From: Saussurea involucrata
Taxonomy: Eukaryota; Streptophyta; Magnoliopsida; Asterales; Asteraceae
Length of the DNA: 64,000 nt
Assembly: GCA_033807775.1 (NCBI GenBank)
Contig: CM066320.1
Location: 180,020,784 to 180,084,783 of the forward strand
Direction of reading: 5' to 3'
Below, piece by piece: positions 43,722 through 54,679 of this stretch. Under the pieces are notes generated by a model. It saw nothing but the letters and a program-made list of their open reading frames with translations. It was not told the origin of the DNA and did not search any database. Position 1 is the first letter of the stretch. Each line of letters opens with the position of its first letter. The position numbers and the translations under genes are program-made.

Positions 43722-44355
43722 TCGAGGTGTCCAAAAATCTGTCTCGATCCTGGTTATAAATAGTGATCCCGTAACCAGTCTCACTTCCGATCCAAATACG
43801 AAGACCCGGTTAAGGTGTATGAGGACCGCTCCCGGGTCGGGCCCAAATCGGTCCCACTTACTTTTTTATTTTATTTTTAAGATTGGTTTTTAATATAAAA
43901 ACATATTTTTTGAGAATTTGGTCAATCAGATACACTAACAAATACGTTTTTATCGTAATTAGGTCAATCAAGTACACTAAAAATTAATTTTTGTTATTGA
44001 TCAATCAAATATACCTTATAATATTTAATTGGCTCAGTCGAATACACTAAAAATATGTTTTTATTAAAGCACACTTAATAAAATACAGTTAAATATACAT
44101 TTTGGTCTCGAATAAATTCACTTAAAAATACATTTATAATATATTTAAAAATACTTTTAAAGTTTAATTTTAAATAAAAAATCGGGTCGATCCTATAACC
44201 GATCTCCGGTCGTGTCGGGCCAGGCCTTGTTTTTGGTGGAAAATCATAACCGGTTAAGGACCGGTAGGTCCAAACCGGTCCCAAACGTTCCCAGGTCGGG
44301 CCGGTCCTAGTCCTCCGTTGCTCCCAGGCCGGCCGAACCCATTTAGCGATCTCTA
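43722..44355. mobile_element. hAT-like non-autonomous element, GC-rich ends
   Basis: 634 bp from TCGAGGTGTCCAAA to TTTAGCGATCTCTA, imperfect terminal inverted repeats of about 14 bp. Flanking 8-mers ATGGCAGG (43714-43721) and ATAACAGG (44356-44363) match at six of eight. Subterminal GGTCGGGCC/CGGTCC words in both orientations are typical of such elements. No transposase. Confidence 0.5.
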
Positions 44356-44469
44356 ATAACAGGGTAGAGATGCTGGTGGGTGATAGATGAAAGGGTTGAC
44401 GCCAGTGGAATCGGAGGTTGAAAAGATGTATATATGTATACTATATATATATATATATTTATAATACTA

Positions 44470-44733
44470 AAGGGAGGTTCAGGGGAAAACCTCAAAAAAA
44501 TGGAAAACTGAGGAAAACTCTGGTAGCCCTTCATTTAGAAGGTATGCACTTGTGCATACAAGTAAAATTAAGTTGTTTTTTGTTTTTTATGCACATGTTG
44601 CATTATGTACTTGCAAGTGCATGTTACAAATTACTTGTATAGACAAGTGCATACCGTTCAGATGAAGGGCTGCCAGAATGTTTCTCAATTTTCCATTTTT
44701 TTAGGTTTTCCACTGAACCTGATTCTGACCCTG
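44470..44733. mobile_element. hAT-type MITE
   Basis: 264 bp with long inverted arms (about 85 bp; for example GGTATGCACTTGT near 44541 and ACAAGTGCATACC near 44643). The right end is GACCCTG, the reverse complement of the CAGGG start usual for hAT elements; the left end (AAGGGAGGTTCAGG) has lost a few bases. A perfect 8-bp duplication TAATACTA flanks it (44462-44469, 44734-44741). Confidence 0.8.
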
Positions 44734-44766
44734 TAATACTATACTATTAGATATAATATAATATAT

Positions 44767-44977
44767 AGTAAATGAAAAACAAAAGTTAAATAAGTAAAAG
44801 AACTCTCATGTACAAGTCACATGGGGTTTTTAACGATAGAAAATCCGACGTAGTTAGTCTGAGGGGATCCAAATCAAGCATTTTTGTATACCATAAGGGT
44901 TTTCTTACAATACAAGTTTTGTAGGAACTAAAACCAGGAAAACAACAAACCATAAGGACAAAACTTACAATTTACTC
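44767..44977 (-). mobile_element. Mutator-like MITE, copy 2 (inverted, truncated)
   Basis: About 210 bp are the diverged reverse complement of 35441-35650. The outer end CAATTTACTC is kept; the other end is internally deleted. No clear duplication. Confidence 0.6.
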
Positions 44978-45585
44978 TTTTATTTAACAATAAAACAACC
45001 AAAAGATATAGTAATTCAAAATAAATAAAAAATTCTTTTAAGAAGATTATATTCTATGAAGTTTTGTTATCTGTTAAGAAAATTATATTATACTATATCT
45101 TAGTTTACAAAAGAAGAAAGATCACAGTTGTAAACCTAACAAAGAGGATTAAATGTTAAAATCAAAAGAAAATAATTAAAATAGTTAATTTTTATTTCAA
45201 AAGTTATCAAGTAGTAGAAATTTAAAAATCATCACTAAGTATCCGATATGCAAATTAAATAAACAAATTTGCAAATTAATCTGTGTTAGATTTGCAAACT
45301 TTGGTGTGAGAATTATCCGCATTTGTATCGAATTTGTAGATTTTTGGTAAAAAAAAACAGATTTAAAAGGTCTTACGTCTATTTCTCTTTATTATCTCTT
45401 CTTTCAAAACTTCAACGATGTCTTTTTTCTCTCATAACATATTGTGCGACTTAATTGTCAACAAAAATGTTTAAAATTAAAAAAAAAATGAAAAATTCGC
45501 AAATTTATCAATTAAACTAAATTAAAATCAATACATAAATACGTGAATATGACTTAATGAAAATACTAATAGAGGTTAATTAAAA
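44978..45585. other. AT-rich intergenic DNA
   Basis: No gene, repeat or RNA structure recognised. Confidence 0.5.
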
Positions 45586-45596
45586 CTAGTTGGGTA

Positions 45597-45614
45597 CCCG
45601 CGCAATGCGGCGGG
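45597..45614 (-). terminator. Helitron 3' terminal hairpin
   Basis: Minus-strand CCCGCCGCATTGCGCGGG: a CCCGC/GCGGG stem with inner GC pairs, 7 nt before the terminal CTAG. This is the rolling-circle termination signal of Helitrons. Confidence 0.85.
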
Positions 45615-46803
45615 ATGCCAATTTTTTTTGTAAATTGAGAGTATGACATTTATGATCTTTATAAACTTTAAAGTTTATAATGGTTGGTCGACCAAATTTT
45701 TTTTGTTGTAATTAGATTACTGCAATTCATAATTAACCAAAAACCAAAATTCATGTGTACACAAAATAAAAATGTAATCATCTTTATAATATAAATCGAT
45801 ACCTACAAAATACGCTAAGGTATCACTTGAAGCATCCATATGAAGACATGCCTGTAAAAAAAGTTTTATGATTATAATCTATACAAATAGTTGTAAAAAA
45901 TGTTTATGTTTAATAATAACTCGTACCTTGTTAGTCGTGTAAGACTTCCTGATACACCACGTTTGATGTGTAGACTCCGGAACGATTGAATTTTTTGGCA
46001 TGATAATGAGGACTTTAATATGAATTAAAAATATTATTTCAATAAATTTGAATCTAAACGATTAAGGATCCGTATTGATTTTGTAGTAATATATATGTAC
46101 CATTTATTAACCCCCTTTTTTGAAAAAATTTAATTATTTCAAAATTACTGCAAAAATTAAACAAATTTATTAATTATTTTAAAATTGATTTCTACTTCTA
46201 AATAACTATGAATATAACTAATACCGTTTATTAACCCCTTTTTTTAGGAAAAAAATAATTATTTCAAAATTACTGCAAAAATTAAACAAATTTTCTAGTT
46301 TATTAATTAATTACTTACACTAAATGCTAAAGATTAGCAACAAGAACCACAAGAAAATCTATATGTCGATTTATAAACTGTGTTCTTGAGTAACTTTAAT
46401 CAAGATTAAAGAAAGATGGTTTCTTGAATATATATGACCATCATATATTATAATGATTAAAGAAAAAGAAAGTTTAATCAAATAAAAAAATGCTCAAAAA
46501 TTTCCTACATTCTTGTTTCACATACACCAAAATAGACTTTCTGAAGCTGCAAACTACAACAAGTTTGATTTAAAAAAATGGTTTCTTGAATATATGATCA
46601 TATAATAAAGGAAAGTCAAACAATTAAATGATAAGTAACACCTGTGAATTTAATTGTGTAGACTAAAAAATCTGTTTATAATTCCCCTAACCAAACCAAA
46701 CCAAACCCATGAGTGACAAACCAAAATTACCAAAACATATCAAATTAAAAGCAAATATCTATGTCTCATACTTATCATCACTCTCCTAAGGCTACTCGGA
46801 GAG

Positions 46804-47457
46804 CTAAAGGTCTCGAATATACTGTGCGAAGGTTAAAGATGGTTTGAAACTCCACATTGGATTCATCATTGGACCCATTTTGAAATTGTGGACCCAAGCC
46901 TCAAAGCACCCTCTCACCACTCCAGTATACTCGGAAGTCACCATCCTGCAGAAGCGAGTCCTATCCCTTATCCGAGTACGCCAAGACCGAGCGACAATCC
47001 TTTGCTCCTGAGCTAATTTCAACTTCAACAGGTCCCTCTCTCCTTTCAGTTTGTTCCTCTCTAATACCACACGAGTTAGCCTAAGATAGGCCCTTTTCAA
47101 AATCTCCAACTTTTCCGTGAGTTCGACAACAGTAGCATCAGACATGGATAACCTATCCCTCAATTCACCGATCTCTCCCTGCAAAGTGTATATCTTCTCT
47201 TCCAGTTCATTGGTCAGTGGAGAACTTGGCTTGTACTCTTCAGATGGGTCATACGATGACGTGTCATCGGTGTGGATCAGACCGCTACCCTTGGTCTGGT
47301 TACCTGAACTGCACTTCGCATCGTGGATCATGCTAGTACGATGACTATCCTTCGATCCCCCATTCAGACCTAGTCCATACGATGTCATTCGTCCCCCAGA
47401 TCCACGTCCACGCCCACGCCCACGGTGAACTGACCTAGTGTGGATTGTGTGCACCAT
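46804..47457 (-). CDS. Unrecognised coiled-coil protein carried by the Helitron (217 aa)
   Basis: The ORF is open from 47472; I chose the second ATG (47457) because TTGTTTCATAG|G at 47462 looks like a splice acceptor just before it. The protein starts with an Arg/Gly run (HRGRGRGRGSGGR), then a Ser/Thr/Asp-rich linker. A coiled coil follows (about residues 85-155, LEEKIYTLQGEIGELRDRLS), then a basic stretch, and it ends FKPSLTFAQYIRDL. It has no Rep, helicase, RPA or OTU motif. Upstream there is a TATA-like box at 48395-48401 and a donor CG|GTAAGG at 48274, consistent with a 5' UTR exon and an 813-nt leader intron. It may be a captured host gene or a family-specific Helitron gene; function unknown. 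Confidence 0.6.
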   Translation of the reverse strand: MVHTIHTRSVHRGRGRGRGSGGRMTSYGLGLNGGSKDSHRTSMIHDAKCSSGNQTKGSGLIHTDDTSSYDPSEEYKPSSPLTNELEEKIYTLQGEIGELRDRLSMSDATVVELTEKLEILKRAYLRLTRVVLERNKLKGERDLLKLKLAQEQRIVARSWRTRIRDRTRFCRMVTSEYTGVVRGCFEAWVHNFKMGPMMNPMWSFKPSLTFAQYIRDL

Positions 47458-47462
47458 TTTCC

Positions 47463-48274
47463 TATGAAACAATAAGGAAACACTATATTAAGTAGATTCC
47501 TAGATTATATAAACTGTATAGATAAACGTGATAAAGAACATGCAGTTTATGTTTAATAAGAACATGCAATATATGTTTAATAAGAACATGCAGTATATAT
47601 AATAAGATCATGCAGTATGGATTGACAGTTGAAAACAACAAAGAAAAAAAACAGAAAAATACAATCATTAACTTTATAGTTTATACATGAAGTAGATTCC
47701 TCGATTGTATAAACTGTATAGATAAACGTTTCGAAACAGAATTTTTATGTATAAAAGGTTAAAAACATAATTGTATGTATAAAAGGTTAAAAATCGATTT
47801 TTATGTATAAAAGGTTAAAAACAGAATTTTATGTATAAAAGGTAAAAATCGATTTTTTTTTGTAATAAGAACATGCATTGAAACATACCGACAAAGCAAT
47901 CAAGTATCAAGTAATAAGAACATGTTTTTTTGTAATAAGAACATGCAGTTTATGATTAATAAGAACATGCAGTATATATAATAAGAACATGCAGTATATA
48001 TTCACAGTTGAAAACAACAAAGAAAAAAAAACAGAAAAATTAAAATCTTTAACTTTATAGTTTATACATGTTTAAGATTCCTCGATTGTATAAATTGTAT
48101 AGATAAACGTGTTAAAAACATAATTTTATGTATAAAAGGTTAAAAATCGATTTTTATGTATAAAAGCTTAAAAACAGATTTTTTATGTATAAAAGGTTAA
48201 AAATCGATTATTTATTTATGCTGCAGCAAAAAAACCAACAAAGAAGCAGAGAAGTTTGAGGTCTGAAACCTTAC
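47463..48274 (-). other. Probable 5' UTR intron of the Helitron gene, with reiterated words
   Basis: Between donor 48274 and acceptor 47462. It contains two diverged copies of one block (47495-47730 and about 47925-48120), each with TAATAAGAACATGCAGTATA words, and several TTTTTATGTATAAAAGGTTA repeats (47740-48210). No coding. Confidence 0.55.
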
Positions 48275-48394
48275 CGATTCTGAATGAAGCAATAGATGGA
48301 GTCTGGATGGAGAGGAGAAGCAGATTTCCAGAATGCTAATTACACAGTTTAGTGTTTTACTCTTTTTGATTTCTAATCTTGAATATGTGGATCA

Positions 48395-48401
48395 ATTTAT
48401 A
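48395..48401 (-). promoter_or_regulatory. TATA-like box of the Helitron gene
   Basis: Minus-strand TATAAATTGAT about 120 nt upstream of the predicted leader donor. Placement fits a promoter for the 217-aa gene; no other promoter element is visible. Confidence 0.4.
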
Positions 48402-51113
48402 GGAGAAGATATCAATTAGAATTTTAGGAGAAGATATCAATTAGATTATGGAAAAAATATTAGGAAATAAGAATAGATATCAATTAATTCAGTTTCCATA
48501 TTAAAAGAGGCATCTATCAATTCCATAATTAAGAAAGATTTTTTTTTCAAAAAATCAGGGGTTCTATTAAGTGGACTCTATTTTTAGACAAAACAATTTG
48601 AACGTGGGCAAAATAGACAACAAAATGAACGAAAAATGTGCTTCTACTTGGAATAAAAAGATGTACCAATTTCTCTGTGATTCAATGAAGTAAAACAGAG
48701 CAAAATGGACCTGCAAAACCCACAGACGAAAGTTATTTTAACCTAATCCAAAACAAATACACGAAAACAAACAAAAATAACTAATACTTGCAATATACAA
48801 AGAAAAACCCAAAATTCATTCAACAAAGTTACAAAATCGAGAAGTGACAAATCGAGATGAAGAAACCATTAGAAGAGATAAAAGAATACAAGTAATAACC
48901 ACAAAGCAGGATTGGGTACTTGATGGGATGGCATATCTCACATATTATATCACCCTTTTCATTGGGTATTGAATACACGTTCATGGGAGCTTACTGCATG
49001 AAATAACCACCAATACTCAAACAAACACAACAATTACTAAGAAAAGATGTTATAATAGAAACTCTTTGCAAAGAAACCAAACAATATCCATGCTTGACAA
49101 AACATAGTTGGCAATTATTACAAAGTATATTTAACTCCACATATGAATTCATCTATCTTTTATCACCTTTCTTAAAATGGTCAGACGCACATTTTTTGCT
49201 CAGAACAAAATTTAAAGATCGCTTTGCGTGACACGTTAACCACCAGAATACTCCATTGAATCAAGTTGATAAAGTGAACTTCAGTCTAATATTGAAAAGG
49301 AAAAAAGCTTCGGCATCGGGTTGCTACATGGGTGCAGTTAATAATTAGAATAAAAGTAAGAAAAATTGATCTTATCGAAGAAAGGTATAATATTATAGAA
49401 CTTTGATTGAAAACAAATATGATGTAAGTATTGATAATGGTAACCGATGTTATCGAAGAAAAAAATCGAAAAGTGAGAATTGTTTATTAGATTCCAACCC
49501 CCAAATCGTATGAAAACTTTCTCAAAGTGAAGTTGATTAAAAATGAAAGAGGTTGATTTTATGTCGTTCATTTGTTCAAACAATCAAAAACAAAATGTGA
49601 TATACTCCACAATCTCAACACAAGCACCGTAGAGAAATTAAAGAAAATTTAAGACAAAGTACTCACTGGATTTGCTCTTAATGTTGGTTTCCGTTTATAT
49701 AAGCTTCTTGGTAAAAGTTGACTTAGGGGCCGTTTACCCAAACGCTTACCCGGTAAAGTTTAAGACTCTAACTTATTTTACGGGGTAAGATTATAGTCTG
49801 TCAAGTTACCTGGTATGCGCTTACCGACCGAGTATGAGTCGTCACTCTCACTTACCGGGTAAGAATCTCCATGGACTACTAATCATCAAGTGAACTTGGC
49901 CCTTTTCGGCAATCGAAAAGGTTTAAGTGATACAAAAATTGTCACAAGCAACTGTAAATACTAACCAATGTTCTGAGTTTGAAGTCCTGCTTTGCGTCCC
50001 ACTACCTGAAGTCCTGTTTGAAATGCTAAAGCCTACGAATAAACAGAAAAATAGAACATTTCATAATTAAAATTAGTGATTCAAGGTTAAATGACCAACC
50101 TCCCATGGCAAAGACAGAGACCAAATTGACATGTTTGAAATACCGCCCATGGAGTTCTTCCCACATTTTTTGTGGAACGTCTGAGCATATGGGGTTACAA
50201 CAAAGGATCAAACCTGGATCTAAATTAGAAGCAGAATGTGATGTTCAACTGCAAAGTCATCATTAAAGTTAAAATAAAATTAAAATTAAAAAACAACAAC
50301 AATAATCAAAACCTCATATGGCCTATTTATTTCGTTTGGTACCTCAGTGGTCAAATCAAGAATGGAGCATAGCAGCTTGCGATTTAGGGTTTTAACACCT
50401 CGGAGCTATGGATGCGTTTTGATTAAGAGAGAGATTCTAGTGATTTAGGTCAAATACAAATGTTCAAGAAGCTGAAAATAAAAAGATTAACTTAAGCCTT
50501 CAGAAAGTATGCTTGTGTATTAAGAAGAATGGTGAATCACAAACCTTCTTTGAGTTGATTCCATCTCCATCTCCATCTCGACAATCCTTCAAATCCTAAA
50601 TCAACCAAACAAAAATAACCTAAATTATAAATCGACCTCAATGAGAGAGAGAGAGAGAGAGAGAGAGTTGAAATCGATGACCATCAAGAATCGATCATAC
50701 TGGAGTTTGCACAAACCTTCTTTGAGTTGATTCCATTTCCATCTCCATCTCGACAATCCTTCAATTCCTAAATCAACCAAACAAAAAAAAACCCTAAATT
50801 AGAAATCGACCTCTGAGAGAGAGAGTTGAAATCGATGACCATCAAGAAATCGATCATACTGGAGTTTGAATCGTCTCTGAGGTTATTGGGAGGTTGAATA
50901 CTCATCGTGTCTTGGAGAAGGAAGATGCAAGCGTGTCTTCGAAGATTACCGAGGCGTGCCGGGGGAAGATAACATTCTTGGAACTGAAGGCGTTAATTAA
51001 GGGAATACCAAAAATAAAAAAAATTAAGTAATTATGCTTTAATTTGTAGTACATTGTGCTTAGATAGTTGTTTTTAAGAGTTAGGTGCCTTCATGCTTTA
51101 TAATATAGTATAG
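48402..51113 (-). other. Non-coding remainder of the Helitron
   Basis: AT-rich with no ORF above 90 codons. 49725-49880 holds repeated TTACCCGGTAA/TTACCGGGTAAG words. It may contain decayed captured exons, but I recognise none. Confidence 0.5.
50538..50880. repeat. 172-bp tandem duplication in the Helitron
   Basis: 50538-50709 and 50710-50880 are two copies with about 172-bp period (each contains CTTTGAGTTGATTCCAT and GAAATCGATGACCATCAAG). A GA microsatellite (about 50645-50666) is expanded in the first copy only. Confidence 0.85.
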
Positions 51114-51114
51114 A

Positions 51115-51422
51115 TATTGGATCTTCAAAAGTCAAAGAAAGGGTATTCAATAAAGATTATAAATGCCTTTAATGGATTTAAGAATTAATCACTGTTAAAT
51201 GTCAATTAAACACAGACATTTCATTTATCTTAAACACATACGATAATGCATGTATTTATGCATCACGTTACAATACTTTACATTCTAAATTATTACAGAA
51301 CACGGTTCAATTTCGGATCGAATCAATGAATTATATTGAGATTTGTTTCCTGATCAAAAAGCCTCGTTATATAATTAAAGGCTATAATATATAGGGGATG
51401 GATCATTTGAAAACCTCTCTTA
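51115..51422. other. Gap between Helitron and Harbinger element
   Basis: AT-rich; no feature recognised apart from the TTA target copy at 51420-51422. Confidence 0.5.
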
Positions 51423-51789
51423 GGCCATCCGTACCCCAAGCGGGATGGGGCTCGGGGATGGCTGTGGGCTTGCGGGAATGGGCTACGGCTCGGGGATGGT
51501 CTGCGGGAAGGGATGGAATCCGGGTTCCCCATCCCGATTCATCCCGAAGGGTTTTTAAAAAAAAAATTTATTTAATTTTTAAAAATCAAGCCGTTCAACG
51601 GCTCTTTGTAAAAAAAAATTATTTTTCTCAATTTAATCCCACTATATATTTAACCCTCAACCTCTTATTTCTCACACCTCTCAACCTCTTATTTTTCACA
51701 CCTCCCAAATTCTCTCAACCTCTTATTTCTCACACGTCTCAAACTCTCTCAAATTCTCTCAACCTCTTATTTTTCACACCTCTCTCATC

Positions 51790-52292
51790 ATGAATCCAAA
51801 CACAACACCTACATCCCGTCGTAACCGACCGAATACACCACAATCGCAAGAAGATCAAGAGCTTGGTTTTCAAGCGTTTACACAACAAGGTTATCATCCG
51901 CAATGGTCGCAACAAATTCCGCCACAATGGTCGCAACAAAATCCGCCACAATATCCGCAACAATTTCCCCAACAATTTCACCAACAATTTCCTTACCAAT
52001 TTACACGTCCCGGTTTGATTGAACAAGGTTTTACTCCGGCCAACTACAATCTTCCTTCACCCGCAATCAATCTCGACGACGACATTGTTCCGGAAACCCA
52101 ACCTTCTACCCCGAACACACCACAATCTATCCCGACACAACAATCTAACCCGGAACCATCAAATCCGAGACCAACGAAAGCCGCCAAACAAACGTGGAGT
52201 AAAGCCGAGGAACTCGCGTTAGTGTCGGCGTGGGTTGACGTTTCGGAGGACCCCGTGGTCGGTAACGCACAAAGCGGTGGTAATTATTTTTA

Positions 52293-52333
<41 letters not shown>

Positions 52334-53043
52334 CTTAATTTTACATAAATGTAGGAAGTTTTTGGGGCCGAATCGGGCATGTGTTCTTTACTCGCATGGG
52401 TCGTCAACCAGGTTATAGATCAACCCATCAACTCAATAGCAAGTTCAACGACCTCAATAAAAGAGTTAATTCGTTTGGCGGTATCTACAACAACTTGCTC
52501 AATAATAGATCAAGCGGGATGAGTGAGGCCGATATATCCCGAACGGCACACGAACGGTATCTAGCACGCCATAAAGTTGCTTTCACTCACGAACAAGCTT
52601 GGGACGTCCTAAAAAAATATCCAAAATGGGGAGCCGTTCCAACGATGACGACAACTTCATCGCGGGGTTCAAAACGTACCCAACCTTCCGATGATGACGA
52701 TGACGAGCAAATTCAACGACCCATCGGGAGAAACAAGGCAAAAAAATCATCAACGAGTAATATGTCCGGGGCGAATACGGACGAAAGTGTTACTCAGTTG
52801 TTGACGACGTTCAACGACAAGATTGATGATACAATGGAATACAAAATGAAAAAACTCGATCTCGAAATCGAACTCTCAAAACTCGAACGACATAGGTTGG
52901 AACAAGAACTCGAAATCGAACGCTCAAAACGATTTGAGAAAGACTTCGAGTTTTTCATGACCCCGCATGATCACCTTACGGGAAACGCTTTGAGGGTTAC
53001 TTTAGCGAGAAAAGAGCAAATTCAAAAATTTCATAATTGGTAG
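51790..53043 (+). CDS. Harbinger ORF1, Myb/SANT-like DNA-binding protein (two exons)
   Basis: Exon 1 is 51790-52279 and exon 2 is 52355-53043; a 75-bp intron (GT at 52280, TGTAG ending 52354) joins them in frame to 392 residues. The N-terminus is Gln/Pro-rich (QQIPPQWSQQNPPQYPQQF). A trihelix/Myb-SANT-like domain spans the junction (QTWSKAEELALVSAWVDVSE, NAQSG then SFWGRIGHVF, later FGGIYNN and AHERYLARH). A Ser/Asp-rich nuclear-type linker and a C-terminal coiled coil (LEIELSKLERHRLEQELEIE) follow. ORF1 proteins bind the element's subterminal repeats and help the transposase. The intron is mostly a TTA microsatellite. If unspliced, the frame ends at 52338. No stop or frameshift is seen in the spliced frame. 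Confidence 0.85.
52280..52354 (+). other. ORF1 intron with TTA microsatellite
   Basis: 75 bp, donor G|GTAATT, acceptor TGTAG|G, containing about twelve TTA/ATT triplets (roughly 52296-52333). Removing it restores the conserved domain across the junction. Confidence 0.82.
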
Positions 53044-53325
53044 TGTTTTGTATTTTGTAATTTTTATTTTTAATGAATGGTATGAATTTTTATTTTTATT
53101 ATTTATCTTATTTTTATTTATTAAAAAATATATAAATATTTTTATTTTGTTAAATAATTAAATGTATAAATAAAAGAATTAAAATAAATGAGGTGGCAAA
53201 AGGGTTTGAGGGAATGGGGTAAGGGATTGTTAGGGATTGAGTGGGGGATGGGAGAAAAGCTGATGTAGCGCTGATGTGGAGCTGGAATATTTGAAAGATT
53301 CTTCCATGGGGTACTGATGGCCTTA

Positions 53326-54181
53326 GAGTGAAAACTTTGCAAACTAATATTGACCAATGAATGAATTTCTTTTTTTTTCTATAATTGATAAGGGTATAAT
53401 TGTCATTTGCTTAGATCCATAACACTATTAGTTATTTTAGGAGATATTCTAATCTTTATCCCTTCAAATATGATAAAACAATTTTTTTTGTTAATCAGCC
53501 AGAAAATTCGTTTTTTAGTTATTTGAATAAGATTTATTTTTTGATGATCTTAATTATTTAATTGTATCTAATATTCATCGATTTTCTAACTTTTCTGCAT
53601 CATCGTCTAACCTTGGTTTGTCAATTGTGATATAGTTTTACCTTTTTTCTGCAATATGCTTCATATGTTGTGGAAGTTCATTACAAGGTCAAATATTAAC
53701 CGTTCGGAGCAATCAAGGGTAACATATTTGATAGTGTTTCGGCTAATGAATACATGTTCGAGATCTATTCGACAACGATGAGACGTTTTTATCCTCTTTT
53801 GTTCGTCCAGTTGATGAAATTCCTAGTAACGGTTCTGAAAAATTCATGATTTTGTACGGGTTCATCTCCATTTTTCATCACCGTTCATCTTCATTTTCAT
53901 CTCCGGTTTGAGTAGGTTCCAACGTTGGTCTTCTTCGTCGTCGGTTTAATCTCCGTTCATCGCCGGTTTCTTTCACAGATCAATTTAGTTATAACTTATA
54001 TTGCCACAAATAAATAATATGGAAAGTAGAGTGACAACGACCATACATATACAACAAGATGAAAGAAAACACTCAATAATAAACTCCCACATGTAATATC
54101 ACACATAATGTCGATGGTGTGCCTTCTACGATTCAACTTGGTTGCTTTCACAGATCAATTTAGTTCCTCAATGTTATTTTG
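53326..54181. other. Upstream region of the second S40 gene
   Basis: AT-rich, no ORF. TTTCACAGATCAATTTAGTT occurs twice (53969-53988 and 54148-54167), a 20-bp direct repeat 179 bp apart. No element ends are visible. Confidence 0.5.
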
Positions 54182-54189
54182 TATATAAA
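54182..54189 (+). promoter_or_regulatory. TATA box of the second S40 gene
   Basis: TATATAAA lies 64 nt before the chosen ATG (54253), the usual spacing for a short 5' UTR in a plant gene. Confidence 0.6.
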
Positions 54190-54252
54190 TTTCCCCATTT
54201 ATTTGCCATCGTTTTTACTTCAAACATACATACATGGTACACAAACAATATA

Positions 54253-54627
54253 ATGGGCGAAGAATTTGACGAGTCAGAGGTGACTTTTGCGGAGGTTGAA
54301 GCACGGAGCATGCAAGAAAATCACACTGAATGGCAAGATAACAAGTTAAAGAAGAAGAAGGAACTTTCTGTTCCAATCAGTATTCCAAGAAATATATCAT
54401 GTGTTCAGTACGTAAAGTCTGGTTTATTTGAAGATGATTATGATTTATTTGAAGATGATTATGAAAATGAAGTATTAGTGCCACCCCATATAGTAACATT
54501 GGGGCGGAGAGTTGCTAGACAAGTAGCATATTCAATTTGTACGGGATGCGGCAAAACATCTAGAAAAAGGGAATTGATTTTCGTGAGGGATTTCATTTTT
54601 AGGTTTACTGGATTTCTTGAAATTTGA
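54253..54627 (+). CDS. S40/DUF584 senescence-regulator protein (124 aa)
   Basis: I start at ATG 54253 (MGEEFDESEVTFAEVEA) rather than the upstream in-frame ATG at 54142, because S40 proteins begin with such an acidic ESEV block and a TATA box lies between the two. The middle has VPISIPRN, a short acidic duplication (LFEDDYDLFEDDYENE) and the family's VPPH plus RR block. The C-terminus is CTGCGKTSRKRELIFVRDF ending TGFLEI. Length is normal for the family. Compared with the gene at 1-105, several otherwise constant C-terminal positions differ (CTGCGKTSRKREL against CSGNGRTLKGRDL), so it may be specialised or relaxing. No introns, as usual for this family. Single intact frame. Confidence 0.85.
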   Translation: MGEEFDESEVTFAEVEARSMQENHTEWQDNKLKKKKELSVPISIPRNISCVQYVKSGLFEDDYDLFEDDYENEVLVPPHIVTLGRRVARQVAYSICTGCGKTSRKRELIFVRDFIFRFTGFLEI

Positions 54628-54679
54628 TAGGTGACTTTTCTTTATTTCTTTTTTATAATAAACCAAAAAAATATAATAT

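Larger units (their letters stand above)
45586..51114 (-). mobile_element. Non-autonomous Helitron, 5.5 kb, carrying a gene
   Basis: On the minus strand the element begins TCTATACTATATTATAAAGC (from 51114), a typical plant Helitron 5' end. It finishes with a GC-rich hairpin (plus-strand 45597-45614), TACCCAA and CTAG at 45589-45586. The host bases are A before the 5' end and T after the 3' end, the expected AT target without duplication. No Rep/helicase ORF exists, so it needs a partner. It holds one 218-codon gene with its own apparent promoter, direct repeats and simple-sequence tracts. The ends are strong evidence; the gene's origin is open. Confidence 0.88.
51423..53322 (+). mobile_element. 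PIF/Harbinger element carrying only ORF1
   Basis: 1900 bp with terminal inverted repeats GGCCATCCGTACCCCA and TGGGGTACTGATGGCC (one mismatch) and TTA on both sides (51420-51422, 53323-53325). The left subterminal region repeats CGGGGATGG/GCGGGA words. Inside is an intact Myb/SANT-like ORF1 with one intron; no DDE transposase is encoded. In this superfamily ORF1 and transposase act together, so this element depends on a transposase elsewhere. It is distinct from a MITE because it keeps a full-length coding gene. Confidence 0.88.

Noticed and set aside
35441..44976. Single large transposon with 200-bp terminal inverted repeats
   Set aside because: The left arm alone has a complete pair of short terminal repeats, and outer flanks show no shared duplication; two separate MITE copies explain it better.
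51398..51793. 131-codon ORF crossing the left end of the Harbinger element
   Set aside because: It spans the TIR and the target site and has no conserved content; the real gene starts at 51790.
54142..54252. Upstream ATG extending the second S40 protein by 37 residues
   Set aside because: The extension is hydrophobic and unlike the family, and a TATA box lies after this ATG.
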